DNA from: Lineus longissimus
Lineage: Eukaryota > Nemertea > Pilidiophora > Heteronemertea > Lineidae
DNA: 64,000 nucleotides
Reading direction: 5' to 3'
Assembly: GCF_910592395.1 (NCBI RefSeq)
Contig: NC_088310.1
Location: 21,149,501 to 21,213,500 of the forward strand
Shown: in pieces, positions 13,605-26,073 of the stretch
Numbering within the stretch: position 1 is the stretch's first letter
Layout: the number at the start of each line of letters is the position of its first letter
Position numbers and translations under genes: made by a program
The notes under the pieces: generated by a model
What the model saw: only the letters and a program-made list of their open reading frames with translations
What the model was told of the DNA's origin: nothing
Databases searched by the model: none

Positions 13605-16600
13605 CTATAATGCAAATAAGGAGAAAATAAAAAATTTCTGGAGACAGATTTGATACCTGCAAAATAGAGTTAGTAAAAGGATTCTGAGTTTTGGGAGACA
13701 AACTTTTAATGGTTAGGGTCACAGTTTGAGAGTTCAGTCATGTTAGGGGACAGATTCAGAGTTGGATTGCAACTTCAGAGATGGTGGGGATACTCAATTT
13801 GAGTGTTTTTAAAAGGTAACTTTAAAACCATGGACTAGCGCAGTTTAAGGTCTCAGTAATACAATTTGAATAGTGTCACTTACGTTAGTTCAGGTGAAAT
13901 GGTCCTGACTGGCTCTACCTGGATCCTCTTCCAGAACAATGGCTTCATCGGAGACTTAGGCTGAATTTCTTTCTTTCTCGACCCAGCTTTGATGACCTCT
14001 ACCGAAGGAATCGGCAGTTTTCCCATTCCAGGAGGTGGTGGGGGTGGCGGTGGTGGCCCTCCACCCGGTGGGGGAGGGGGTGGTGGTGGTGGTATGCCTC
14101 CTGGAGGTGGGGGAGGTGGTGGTGGTGGTGGTGGTGGAGGTCCACCTGGAGGAAGGGGTGGAAGAGGAGGTACACCAGGTGGTGGTGGTGGTGGTGGTGG
14201 TGGGGGTGGTGGCACCAGGCCACCTGGAACAGGCGGAGGTGGAGGAGCTGGGGCACCAGGCGCGGCACCATCATCTTTCTGATCAGGCACTGATGTTGGA
14301 GGTAGTGTTTCATTCTCCTTCTCAGGACCTTTCTCTACAGTCTCCTCGGCAATACCCTCTGCCTCCATGGCAGCCATTCTCTCAGCCTTTTCACGCTGTC
14401 TCTTATCCTGCTTCTCCTGTAAGTCCCTTGATCGTTTTTCACGCTTATATTCCTCATATTCAGCATCATACTCATGATGTTTTCTATAACCGCGACCATA
14501 GCGCCGCCTGGAGGGCATGTCATCATAATCGGAATCACTTGAGTCATCTCCAATTAACCCTTTGATAATTGCCGACTCCAATTCGCCATGAATCTCCTCA
14601 ATATCACTTGTGTCTGTCCCAACACTAACCGACTCCTTTTTACATGTATCTGATTCAAAAGAACTGCTATCCTTCCTTTCAGTAAGTTTGTCAACTTTTT
14701 CCTTATATGATAAACTGTCTTTTCCCGGTTCGCTACTTGTTTCATCGTCATTCCATGCACCGTGCTTCAGACTCTCTATACCAGCAAGAATCTTGTAGCG
14801 TTCGACTTGGTGTTCGAGAGCATCGATTCGATCCTCATATTTGCATAGTCTCATGGCCTGATCACCACGCAGGTTGAATAGTTGAAGTTCATGAGCTTGC
14901 TGCAATAGAAAAGGTAATAAAATTATTAAAACCAAAGGCTGTAATTACCAACAGAGTTTCTCCATAGATGATGCCACAAGAATACATCTAAAAGTGTACA
15001 CAAACAGTTTGTGTACAATTCTGGGGAGTGCAATTCAGGTCCAGATCAGTTTAGAGTACCCACCAACAAAGTCATATTGGTCAAGATGACAAGTACTTTC
15101 TGTCAGGTCTTTTTAAACCTGCAACATGCTACAGCTAAATATCAGCCAGTGAAATATCAGTTCTGCAAGCTGTGACCTGGCAATGACACATCCTATATTT
15201 TTGTTTCGAATGTTATCACACCTTGACTAGGGTATTATCCCCACATGAGTCATACCTGGTTATTTGATATCGAGGTCATCTAATTCACTTTCAATCAATA
15301 TATGTTCCAATGTCTAATCATGAAATTTACTGAAATTTCGTTTCTGAGTTGACAGAGAACAATGTGACACCTTATATCTGCAACCTGATCGGGGTGATGA
15401 ATCAGTGTACTCCTCACCATACAAATTTCAAGCAACCGGAACTACCAAATTATCTGAACATGTGAGCATTTTTATTCAACTGATTTGATGGCATTCATGT
15501 ACAGACCTATCTATTGAAATGATGAGATAAGGCACTGGCAGAAAAGCACACAGGCCCCTGGGCATACGAATAGCCAACCTGAGCATGCCCAGTAGACTAT
15601 CATTTGAGGCGAAACTGCAATGACTCCATTTTGCCAATCCTAGGAACACCAGAACTTTCAGTAATGCTGAAATGGATTTTGCAACGCCCTCTGACTCATG
15701 ACAAGATTTCCATAACTGTTTAATTTGTCAAAGTAAACACATGGATTTGAATTTCAAATCAAGCTGTCAGCTGCTAGCTACCATCAAAGCAATTTTTTCC
15801 TCAAGTGCAAAATACGCATATGGTACAAACCTTTATTGTTTCAAGTTCCTCACGATGTTTTTTCTTCTGATTTTGTAGAGCAGTTTGATGTTCTGGAAAG
15901 ATACCAGAGATATTTCACGACATGAATAGAAACGATCGCAGCTACTAATTCACGTTCACATTAACGTTTGCAGTGTGGCGTTTCAAATTCTAATATACCG
16001 CGCGTTTGCAAATTAACAAGAGGCTGTTGAAGAAGAAAATGAAAGTGCTCTTCAACCCTTTTCCCCCTCAATTTCACCAACCCACAAAAGATGTCTGTGA
16101 GTCTATTGCCAATTTCCTGCAGCCCGTAACTGGTGTGTTCATTTGAATGATGACACTGATTTGGGAAGCGCCGGAAATCAGCATCGCTGAACCAACAACC
16201 TTTGTGAATATCTCTCTCTTGTTAGGCATAAAAAGAAATGTGTACTGTCATCAGAGTGAGTCAACATATGTGTCCAATGCAACTTCCTCGTTACTGAAAA
16301 TAAAAACCACCAGAAGGACAACACCCAAAGGATATTCTGTTTTTCTATTAATAGTATTGGAGACAGTTTTTATAATTAATCCAAAGAACCATAATCTATT
16401 AATACGTCTGACATTACTTTCCGATCTGGAGCTCAAAGGAGAAGAAATGGCACGAGTCATGGTTTGAGAGAACATGTGGCCTTTGATTAAGGAGCGGCTA
16501 AATCTAATCTTGCGATGGTTCATCATATAGACTAATCTGGGTGAAAAAAATGATATTCATGTAAACAGCTATGAACCCTCTAGAGATAAAAGGGACCATG

Positions 16601-19600
16601 CAGACATGTTGGTATTGGCCATTACACATTTGATTTTAAAACCAAGAATTTCTGTTTTATTTCAGTACTATTCCTTTTCACTCCTTGCTGCGAGATGACT
16701 GATGAGTCACGTCGTTTTTTAAAATTTTGTATACAATCAGGGTAAATCATATTCAGTCAGAAAATAAAACAGTAGTTTTCAATTTGGTTGATACGCGTAC
16801 CCACACCAAAGATGATTTTCTCCCACAACTTTCCATTCAATCCCCGCATTTTTGACAAGTCTGACGTAAGTTTGACATATATTCAATATAGGCTAATGAC
16901 ACAGCTCATTAGTTTAATTAATTAGCAGAAATGAACAGCAAGATAATTGCCTTTGACGGCCATTTAGTGCAAAATAATGATTGAGTTGCTCAAGCTGACA
17001 AAATGAGTGGAAAAGTCAGAACAGCGAAAGATTACTGCAGAGAATGTCCGGTCCATTTCATCCGAGGTTGGCCACTAATATTATGTCAGCTTTGAAAAAT
17101 GGCGACTCAACCTACTTTTGGTATAGTTTCATTACTGGCCAGATATCTAAAAAGGGTAACCTTACACAATGAAAAAGGTATAATGGTATTTAACATTTTT
17201 GATGAAAAGGCAATTTGCATGATTATTTATGTAAATATTGAGAATGAACATGCTCAGATGAAATCTAGTGAAATAATTCAATATCTTCAGATCCTGGTCC
17301 ACACCATTCAAGTCTGAAAACATCAAAATCAACATCCGAATGCAAACTGCTCCACCCTATAGTGAGGTCAATCAATCAGCCAAATTATACTTGTAAATGT
17401 TTCAAAATACCAGACCACATTCTTGAGGCTCTGCTCTTATGTGCAAGTAGAATGTAAGACAAGTTCGTTAAAAAGTTAAATCAGGTAAGGAGGTTAACCC
17501 TTTCCCCAAATGAAGCAAAAACAAGAAATAAAGCAAAGAAATGAAAACTTTTGACTGCAAAATCTTTAATGATTCACTCACCATCGATGGTTAATACATT
17601 GATGGGTTCTAAACCTTCATTTACTAATGGGAAAGAAATGAAGAAGTATAATGTTTTAAGCTGACAGAAGCTGTGGGTGACATGCATGGTACATCATGTT
17701 ATATGGCCCCATCACGTGCAGGTGACATACACAGCACTTCATGCCCTTCTATGATTTGAATTCATCAGCCCTTGGCTGTAGCCTCTCTAAGTATCCCACA
17801 GACACACACTAGGGAAACAATAGCTTGATCCCAATACTAAAGATGGCAACACTTCTGAATGTTATCAGTTAAAAGTAAGCACTGTTCAGCAATGTTCTCC
17901 ATTGCATGGCACGGCGGAAGGGTTACAACGATATCAGTATCTTATCACACTAACCTGTGTCTGAGATGGTCTTTTCCTTTTCTATTTCCTCCTGCTTTTT
18001 CTGAGTGTATCCAGTGAACGCCTGTGAAAATGCCGACTGCGGGATGTTCTCCTTGTACGTCCACACGTACATGGAATCCGGCTGAAAGTAGAGCGAAAAT
18101 ATAATAAGGTTAATTGGTAAAAAGAGTTCAGCTGGTTGAAATGCTTCTCTCAGGCACCGACTGACAATCCGCGGAATCCAGGAATCTCCTGAGATGTCAA
18201 GAAGCAGCCAATTAAAGGACATCACCACTTTTCACTCATATCGTTCTGCTGTCATGGCTACCTTGTAGGTCGCAGCGACAGAAATCGCTTGTTTGTGAAA
18301 AGCTGAAAGACGTTTCCATGTCTGATTAGGTCGACTGAAGTATGATTGGTGCCAGCATAGTTTTTTCGAAAGTCCCTTTAAAAAATGAGTGTCACTACCT
18401 GAACTAGCCCAACCGGCGCTGCTTCCTCCGGCATAGCATAAAAAGGTGGCCAAATAAATTCAACAAACAATCACAGTCGCTTCAAAATATAAGTTCAATC
18501 TTTTCATATGGAAATTTTCCTCACTCAATGTCTGATATTTTCAAACGTAATGTGTTTTCTATTAAAATCCAGTCACATTTTAACGCGACAACATTATTTC
18601 CCGAGGTGCAATAACAGAAATTGATACCCACCACCTCCACCCACGATCAGTGAATCATCACTTCTTTGTATGTAGGAAATGCTAGACAATGACGACGCAT
18701 CAAACGGAACAATTACTTCAAATACCAATAATGGAGCATTTACAATCGCGATATCTTGATTTAAAAACCTTTGAGCCGAACATAAAAGGCCAAAGTATGA
18801 GTGAATAATGTTGTCACAATCTTACTTAACTTGGCTCTGAACCTCTTTGCATCCGGATTTGTTTTGTAGGAAGTTGCTGGGTATCTCTTACTAAGACTTG
18901 CCACAAATATTTTTGGTAAATCTATGCTAACCCAGGAGTGATTTTATTGACTATAACTTAATTGATTGAAAAGAATGTATAGCTGTTGTTCATAGCTGTA
19001 AATATCAATTTGACATTTTGATTCCGAGATCTTAAGACAAAGGTCACTCGCTACAAGGCACTGACTGTCACGAGGGTGTTGCATTGCTGTCACAGAGATG
19101 CAACATCAATTTAGTCAGATATTTGACATCATTTTGACACATACCCTAGCAAAAAACAGAGCCACCTATTGGGATGCTGCTACCCAATTACGTCGACACA
19201 GTATGGAGACATATCACGAGAAATATTATGGAATATTTCAGTCGCATTTATAGCCCTTGAAATATCAAGACAAACCCTTTACCCACAATGGACAAAAGAA
19301 GCAGGCCCTTTACCATTTGTTAAGCTTCCGATAGATAGGACAGTAGATGATCATTGAAAAGTGAAGTAGCCATATCACCAACACCAATAAGGAATCGCAA
19401 AGCTTTCTATACAAGGTCGTTCACCAAACACCAGCTCCTAGCATACAAGGAGAAGTCGTATCACCACCACCAATAAGGAATCGCATTGCTGTCATACTCG
19501 GGCATGCACCAAACCAGAACTACCATATCACCACCACCAAATAAGGAATCACATTCCTTTCCATAGCATGCACCGTGACGGAATTCCCGGCCAGCAATGA

Positions 19601-22600
19601 CAGCAAGAAGTAGCCAAATCACCTCCACCAAATCAAGCAAAATACTTCTGTATCATCCATACCTTGACGGAACATTTTATCTCCAAATTCTTGACAATAT
19701 TCTCGTTATATTTTGTTGTCGTAGTCTTCTTGCTTGTCGACATTTTGGTGAATATCCGCTCACCCGGTCAGTACAATCACCATAGACACACAACCAGCAT
19801 GAGGACTGGCCTGTATAGACAATGAGTAATAATTCATGTATTATAGGCCTAAATTGCAACTAATGACATAGTGCACTTTCAGATACATACATCAATATAC
19901 ATTGTGGTGCAACTAGAATGGACCTGTTTCATCCACACATCTACAACAACATAAACACAAATTATGATGACCTTGAATGTAAAACCAAATATTTTTTGAA
20001 AAGAGATAGGTCTACTGTTAAAGCAAACTCATGTACCAGGAGGAGTAAGTCAGTTAAAACCGCACGAGAGGGTTGACATTCGTAACATCACAAAACATCT
20101 GCAATCAGCATGAAGTCTGAGATAAACTGTGTCCCTCAGGAGTCAATTAGCTATATGTATGTACAGACGAAGATTCTGATCGGCCGGAAAAAAACAAACT
20201 GGAACGAAAACATTTGCAAAAAACGTGATGGTGAATTATCAAGAGACTGCCACAGATAAGACGGCAATAAATGCGGAATAACCCAGCTGATCGGTCATGC
20301 ATGTTGTGGCCTGCTACTCCAGAAGCGAATTTAGTGACAAGATTGTGACACAGAATCCGATGTTAGCATACCAAGTTGTATTGTTATAAAAATCGTAATG
20401 GTGCGAGCGTGCATCCAATTGATGCTTCATGGGCTTCATCTATGGTCAGGAGCCCAATGTGAATCAGAAGCAAATACTGGTGTCAAAAGTAGGACATCCA
20501 TGCAGGTTGTGCAGAATTCGGAAAATGGACCTCAACTTACTTTTAGTTGGGAAAGACAAAGAGTCTCTCGGTAACGTTCACCTTAACGCACACTCAACCC
20601 TATAGTTTCCAAGTTTCACGAAAAGGAGATTTTCCACGATAACTTAATGAAAAGGAGACTTTCCACCACCATTTGCTGGGACAATGCTATATACATCATA
20701 CACTCTCAAACAATCCTGAACACTGTCACGAATGCAATGGTGGTCATTACTCCTAAATGCTCTCATAATTGCTGTAAAACCACAGATAGGTTTCATGGTT
20801 ACAAAACAAATATTCCAGCATGACACACTATTCAATGAGAGCAGGGAAAATTGGACAAACAATTTAGTTTCGAGATTTCAAGAGGCTTCATATTAAAGCA
20901 CAACTTGTTTAGAATAGAAGTCTCAACAACTTAATTGAGACGCAGGGTCCACACGGTGCACAGGGTCCATGATGTGACATGGCTTATATCAAGAACCGCA
21001 TAGTTTCATTCAGGACATAAGTATTAGTCGCCACACAAGGTCCATAATGAAAGGGTTAAAACCTTAGAAACGCACTATTTCTCTCAAATTTTTAAGAGAG
21101 AATCGGCAATGCTATCAGATATACATAGACCCTTGCTTATTGTCAACCAAAGTTTAGTACTATTGAGATCGACATGAGTCACCAGCCCTGAAAGGTCACT
21201 AACAGTAATACACAAAGACCACAAACAACACATCCCAGGGAATGGATTTTTCTCAACGGCTTTGAGGAAGAGATGCAAACATCTGAAGCAAAGCGTAGGA
21301 TGAGCTGTGCAAATTAGAAGTACAACGTGGAAGAGAATATGTTGGAATGAAAGGTTTCTAGTCAGGAGTCATATGATCCAGTCAAAGTCAAGTTTTAGGA
21401 GTTCAAAGCCACTTTACCAAAAACGAAATTTCCAAGTTGACATGAGGCTACTTTAAAAATCTGTTCACATGAAATTTGCTCTTAAGAGGAACGAAGATGC
21501 CACATTGATACACCTAACAAGAGTCTAACCCTAACCTCCTGATTATGAGCCTGGAGCTCCAACCACTACGCCACTGATTTTGATGTTGTGTTTCTGTAAC
21601 AGATGGCTGCAATCCCTCATCTATTTGACAGTATATTCATCATAGACCAAGGATGACTCATGAATATTTTTTCGTCACTCCTCATTTTCATTATGTTATG
21701 CTTTTATACAATGACCATGTGGAGCTGGGAAGTAATCCGTGTCCTGCCCCTCCACAATACGACAAATGTATACATGAGACAAGAAAAATTGGACTTGAAT
21801 GGAAGCATTGGGGCTTGTTGATGAACATCTGAGAAAGTCAAAGAGATAAGATCCAGGTGCTCTTCTTCTTGGCAATGTAAGACTTCCACTTACCAGTAAT
21901 TCCATCTTTTGCTGAAGGCGGCAGCATAAAAATCCTTTGACAACATACATACAACTCACACCTACTAAATGCACAAGAGATGGCCTCAAACCACATCAAC
22001 TTCTAAGGATCAAACAGCTTCTAATCTACTGCTTTCAGTTCCACCTCAGACCATCGCTGACCCTCTCGTCCCTCCACTTACCAAGAAATCGACAAACAAC
22101 AAAGTTGTTATGCTCAGCCAGTGGACGTAATGAAGGAAGTGGGAATGGGGTAAAGTGTTATTGCTACGAATGTTGGCAGAATAACAGGTTAAAATGACTC
22201 AAATCACACTGGTCATGCTGGTGCAAGTTATTTCGTCAAGAAAAGCTATCCGTCTAAAGCACCCTGCAAATGAGCGATTAGATTTTCTTCCTGCACTTGC
22301 TTTAGGACAGCATACAACTTCTTATTGCCTAAGCTAATGATAACGCTGCATCAATATTGCATTGTCAAAGAAGCATGGTTGCAGTTTTTTTAATCATTTT
22401 ACTTTCTTTACTGTTGTTGTCGCCTTACCTTGAAAGGTCGTCCAGACAGTACTACTGTCTCCTTGACTGGCTGTAAGACCCCAGCGGCGCAGAGATGAGT
22501 GCAGAACTGGACTGCCATGATGCTCAAGTCTTGCTCAGAGAGGAGATAAAACAGATAGTTCCCTTCGTCGAGTGCAGATAGTAGCCACCGAACTAGCGTG

Positions 22601-25600
22601 TGACCTGTAACATTGAATAAGATAGAAAAAGAGAATTAAACTTGCGCTGGTCAATGATATCATAGGAGAGTTTGCAAAGTCAGTGATCATAGAAACCACG
22701 CTTTGTCACATCACCAAGCCTTTTACTCGGTAATGTCAGTTTGAAAATGAAATGGTGGAAAAGCAATATTCATCAGGGTATCACTTGCAAGAAACGTTTC
22801 GTTTCTTTTCTCTCTTTGTTGATTTATGCTTTTTCATTTCCTAGAACTAAAGATTGAAGAGCCCTGGAATGTTATTGAATTATGAGCAGGGTGTCAGTTA
22901 TGGTTTCTGTAATGAATCCATCATGCTTCTGCTAACTGCTATAAACTGCGCAGCGAATACTGATGAATATGCAAGCTAGGCAAGTCTTACAGCATACGAA
23001 TCTTTTCCAGACTGATGGATGTCTCTGGCTACAAAGTGTAGCTAGGTCATCTGATGGGGATATTGACCCACTGGCGTACTATTCTTGATCTAGGCCTCAG
23101 GGTTAGAGCTATAACTAGTTTTTTAGCCTGTGGCAAACATTAGGACATGTCTGGCTAATTTAGGAAAATGATTTGGCAAAACGTACGATACTTCGACAGA
23201 AAAATGTCTGGTGCCACAGGCTTTTCTTTTCAACATGCTGAAAAAGTGCTTTGGCTAAGCGTTTCTGAAGTGTAGCTGATAAAAACCCTTGTCAACAATG
23301 ATTCTTTTGGTTGGAGGGATGATTAACTGCTGGTACTTATATAGTAACCAAGAATAAAGAAGGCCAGTCTTTACTTATTCAAGGTATTACTACTTACCTT
23401 CAAATTGCTTTCCTTGCCTAAAATCCAAACAAGCAGGAAGAGTTTTCGGCCACAGAACATTATCCTCTATAGATCCACGTCGGCCAGGCTTCTTCATCAC
23501 AAATTTTGACTGGTTTCCCTTTGAACTTTCACCCTTGACATCCTCTAGCGATCTGCTACTGACCACCTCATTAACCTTTAACCTTCGACCTTTAGAATCC
23601 AAAGATCTATAATACTGATCGCCGGGAGGGGATGATCTCACATCATCCCTTGCACTATGTTTTTGAGTATAATCCTCTGAAGAATCATAAAACCGTGTAA
23701 TCGTAATTCCATCATCGACTTTCACATTATCGAAATTCCCTTCACTACAACGGCGGCTCCCCCTATCACTGGCGAGAGAAGTATCGGGGTGCTCCAACAA
23801 ATCCACTGAATGGCTCTTCTTTTGTGAGTAATGAGCAGCCCTTTGTCCAGTAACCCAGGTGCTATATTTAATCACATGTTTTGGTGAAGACGGTCGATCT
23901 TGCCTACTGGAATTATCATAATCTCGTGCAGATCTAGCATATTCATAATCTCTCCCAGGAGATTTTGAACCATCGTAATCTCTCGAAGAGCTTGACCTTG
24001 ACCCCTCATGCGGTGATCCGCTCCGATCATAGTCTCGGTCTCTACCACCACGTTCAAACTCCCGTGGTGAAGCACGTCCTTGGGTTGGTCGCTCCGGGTA
24101 ACTTGGAAGAGGGCGATTGATCTGAACATCACCAGTGAGGGTCACCACAGCCTTGGGAGAGGGGAGGCGCTTTGTCCCATCACTGGTCTTTAGGAATGCT
24201 TTTGGAGAAGGTGAACGTTCCAGCTGCACCTCCTTAGTCAAAGTCAGACAGTAGTGTGATTCTTCTGTTTTGGTGTCAGTTTGTGGATCACCACCACTCT
24301 GAATAAATGCCAACTGTCCCTGTAACTGATCCAGTTCATTTGAACGTGCCTTTCTTAGACTTAGAGTATCTATGGCGGAATCTAAAGACTGACTGAACTT
24401 GGGGCCAAGCTTTTGTAAATGATCTCCCGGATGATTTGAATCATCATTTGCTCCGCCAACCACTGACATACTCCGTGGTGACGTGGAAAGTTCCGTTTTT
24501 CTCCGACGCAGACCTGGGCTCTTTGACATGTTTGTATCTTGGCCATCCAAACTTCCAGTTGAATTCTGTCGGCCACGTTGCTCTCGCTCTCCACTGCCAC
24601 TGGACAGCATCCTTGAAGTTGCCACTGGATATGAAACAACAACTGGTTTGTGCTTCGCACTCGAGGGACTAGTAGTTTGCATATCTACATCAGTTTCTGT
24701 GAAATCTCTTTTTGGGCTTCCTACAATCACATCTGTTATACTCTGCACACTACTCTGACCCTCTGCATTCCCGGGAGCGCTCGCAAATGCTTTATCGCTT
24801 GGTGTTGAACTACTGACCTCTGGCGAGGTGTTCTCCTTCTCCACATCCTGTTTAACTGCACTGTCCACATCAACTTTTGAGTTCACCTTTTCAGGCACGC
24901 CAGCCGATACGAGTGATTCTGATAATTTCGGCACAGGGGAGACACTGACAGATTCTTTAGTGATAGACGCAGTCCTTGCATCTATTTTCGTCTTCGTTCC
25001 AATTGGCGAGACCCGACCAACTGGAGGTTTAGTCGACGGCACAAGCTCTCGAGTTGGAGAGACTTTAGGGGAGGTGCGTTGGACCTCCAAAGTTTTGGCA
25101 ATTACTACCTCTGGAGTTTTTACTTTCTGCATCATTGGAGCAAAGTCTATGTTGTCGTAGCCAGTCTTGTTGCCTTCCAGTGGCGGAGAGAGCTGACCTG
25201 CTTTCTCTGAAGCAGGAACAGACACATTTTGTACTTCTGACACTTCAAGGGGTTCAACAGATTTCTCTGAATCACTCTCCTTTTCTGTTGGTGGCTTTGT
25301 AGATGTGACCTTGATTGCACTTATTTTCGATTTAGGTGGCGGACCTAGTTTAATGTCAGGAACTGTAGCAGCAAAACTTGCCTTTAGAGCTTCTAGAGTG
25401 TCCTTTTCTGCTTTGGTAGACTTAGGTTCTACTGGTATAAATGATGGATAATTTGTCGACTCTGATCCAGTCACTGGAATAACCTGTAAGCCATGTTTCT
25501 GTGGAACGATACTAACAACCTGTGCACCAGCAGCAAATCGAGGAGATGCCCGTGGACTTCCCAGTGGTGAGAAGCTTCTTGGACTCCTTGGACTTCCAAC

Positions 25601-25978
25601 TGGAGACCAACTGATAGGATCTGTCAGTTTTGGACTAGGTAACGGGCTGTGTATTGGACTATGCTTTGGAGATATGGCCACAGACCTTGGTACCGATTTT
25701 GGTGACGATGTTCCAAGAGATCTGGAGAGACGCGGTGATGTAGTAGGAGAGGTCGGGGCTGACCGAGGAGCAGTGGGTGGAAGGGAGTAGAAATCGAATG
25801 TCGGTGGTAAGGTAGTAGGAGGCCTGGGTTCTAGGAAAGGGATAGGGTGGGCGGTGATCGGGGAACTTCCAAGACTACCACCAGAGCCGGGCGTGCTTGT
25901 TCCCGACTTAAGACTATCTCTCTTTTCTGGAATATTAGCTATTGCGGCGCCAGCATGACTACTTTCCTTCTGACCCAT
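9838..25978 (-). CDS. FMN-class formin (Formin-1/2 / Cappuccino-like), 1,758 aa, 16 coding exons
   Basis: Actin nucleator/elongator. Coding exons: 23398-25978, 22429-22604, 17955-18081, 17582-17623, 15831-15892, 13884-14899, 13357-13604, 13003-13064, 12813-12892, 12465-12594, 12159-12305, 11625-11805, 11294-11438, 10846-10998, 10081-10171, 9838-9873. Phases match at every junction. Order of regions: Ser/Pro-rich disordered N-terminus (residues 1 to about 840); DEP-like segment (about 845-925); coiled coil with the FMN-type [14 protein letters not shown] stretch (about 976-1040); proline-rich FH1 (about 1215-1290); FH2 (about 1311-1720) with KPLFWKRIQ, the lasso/knob region, and [20 protein letters not shown]; basic tail ending [14 protein letters not shown]. 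The [11 protein letters not shown] motif, the coiled-coil homology and the KAKLxxK tail place it with FMN1/FMN2/Cappuccino rather than diaphanous, DAAM, FMNL or FHOD. The tail is where Spire binds in that class. The main frame has a stop four codons before the chosen ATG. Confidence 0.9.
10363..10746 (+). pseudogene. Plus-strand protein-coding-like fragment inside a formin intron (possible retroelement gag/ORF1 remnant)
   Basis: A 127-codon stretch without stops, ending at TAA 10744-10746, lies antisense within the formin intron between 10171 and 10846. It is GC-richer than its surroundings and Ser/Glu/Pro-rich (for example [18 protein letters not shown] and [12 protein letters not shown]). 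This composition recalls the N-terminal ORF1 (gag-like) products of DIRS-type retroelements in marine invertebrates, but no zinc knuckle, protease, RT or recombinase is present here. It has no in-frame ATG near its start, so it is probably a truncated insertion. The retroelement link is a guess from composition. Confidence 0.35.
13884..14899 (-). CDS. Formin exon 6: coiled coil end, acidic/basic linker and FH1 polyproline region
   Basis: The exon begins [18 protein letters not shown] (the FMN coiled coil), passes through a Ser/Asp-rich then Arg/Lys/Glu-rich linker, and holds the FH1 domain at about 14010-14260: five main proline runs of 5-13 residues separated by Gly/Val/Leu, the profilin-binding arrangement. 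It ends with [13 protein letters not shown], the first helix of FH2, at an AAC|GTAAGTG donor (phase 2). The (GGT)n-like DNA on the plus strand here produces long artefactual Gly-rich and Val-rich frames. Confidence 0.92.
14010..14260. repeat. GGT/CCA-rich coding microsatellite (FH1 polyproline)
   Basis: Imperfect (GGT)n on the plus strand encodes proline runs on the minus strand. Length variation here would change FH1 polyproline tract length. Confidence 0.85.
15893..17581. other. Formin intron, no feature seen
   Basis: Non-coding AT-rich sequence between the micro-exon and the coiled-coil exon. Open frames on either strand here lack splice context and similarity. Confidence 0.6.
17955..22604 (-). 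CDS. Formin exons 2-3: DEP-like segment
   Basis: Exon 22429-22604 encodes [18 protein letters not shown]... followed by [14 protein letters not shown], and exon 17955-18081 adds [11 protein letters not shown] and then a charged helix. The pattern (G-x-x-LVxWLL, a short linker, A-V-x-x-x-x-x-L-x-x-x-GVL, then a strand ending in Y-x-W) resembles a DEP/winged-helix domain. This is pattern matching by eye only. A 42-bp micro-exon (17582-17623) follows and carries [14 protein letters not shown]. Confidence 0.5.
19366..19645. repeat. Degenerate tandem repeat, about 65-90 bp unit, 4 copies
   Basis: The phrase TATCACCACCACCAATAAGG recurs at about 19375, 19461, 19526 and, more decayed, 19617, followed in two copies by GGCATGCACC or AGCATGCACC. 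Unit length varies. It lies in a formin intron. Confidence 0.6.
21505..21580 (-). repeat. tRNA-Met-like fragment, probable SINE head or tRNA pseudogene
   Basis: Minus-strand TGGCGTAGTGGTTGGAGC matches a type-2 pol III A box; then GGCTCATAATC resembles a tRNA anticodon arm with a CAT anticodon; then GGTTAGACTC is a B box with one or two changes from GGTTCGANTC. The 5' acceptor stem does not pair with the sequence downstream, so it is not a functional tRNA. Confidence 0.5.
22605..23397. other. Formin intron with a small inverted repeat
   Basis: Non-coding. An 11-bp inverted repeat (AGCCTGTGGCA at 23125-23135 and its complement at 23212-23222) is separated by about 76 bp; possibly a decayed MITE. 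Confidence 0.4.
23398..25978 (-). CDS. Formin first coding exon: 860-codon Ser/Pro-rich disordered region
   Basis: A single 2.6-kb exon encodes a low-complexity region rich in S/T-P and SPR/SPK motifs (for example [20 protein letters not shown]), typical of a disordered, heavily phosphorylatable segment. It starts [10 protein letters not shown], which fits the N-myristoylation pattern Met-Gly-x-x-x-Ser/Thr; known FMN1/FMN2 isoforms also start Met-Gly-Asn-Gln. The last residues ([15 protein letters not shown]) run into the DEP-like segment in the next exon. The exon ends in phase 1 at GAAG|GTAAGT. Start codon choice: an in-frame TGA lies just upstream, and an acceptor-like site (CTTTCAG) lies at 26083. 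Confidence 0.85.
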
Positions 25979-26073
25979 CAGTTCCAAATGTCATAGGTGT
26001 CGACCGACACCCAGGAGTCCAACCCACCGACCTTTGGCCCTGCAGCTACACCATACTTGCTTTCTTCAATCAT
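25978..26073 (-). promoter_or_regulatory. Upstream ORF overlapping the formin start codon (TGATG)
   Basis: A 31-codon ORF with ATG at 26073 starts ten bases inside a likely exon whose acceptor (CTTTCAG) is at 26083. Its TGA (25980-25978) shares one base with the formin ATG (25978-25976), forming TGATG. If this stretch is in the mRNA leader, the arrangement would favour termination-reinitiation and lower formin translation. Confidence 0.4.

Larger units (their letters stand above)
18082..22428. other. Long formin intron holding degenerate repeats and a tRNA-like fragment
   Basis: A 4.3-kb intron. It contains a degenerate tandem repeat near 19.4-19.6 kb and a tRNA-derived fragment near 21.5 kb, listed separately. 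Nothing else is recognised. Confidence 0.6.

Noticed and set aside
13989-14565. Plus-strand Gly-rich and Val-rich frames
   Set aside because: They are the complement of the formin FH1 polyproline coding DNA.
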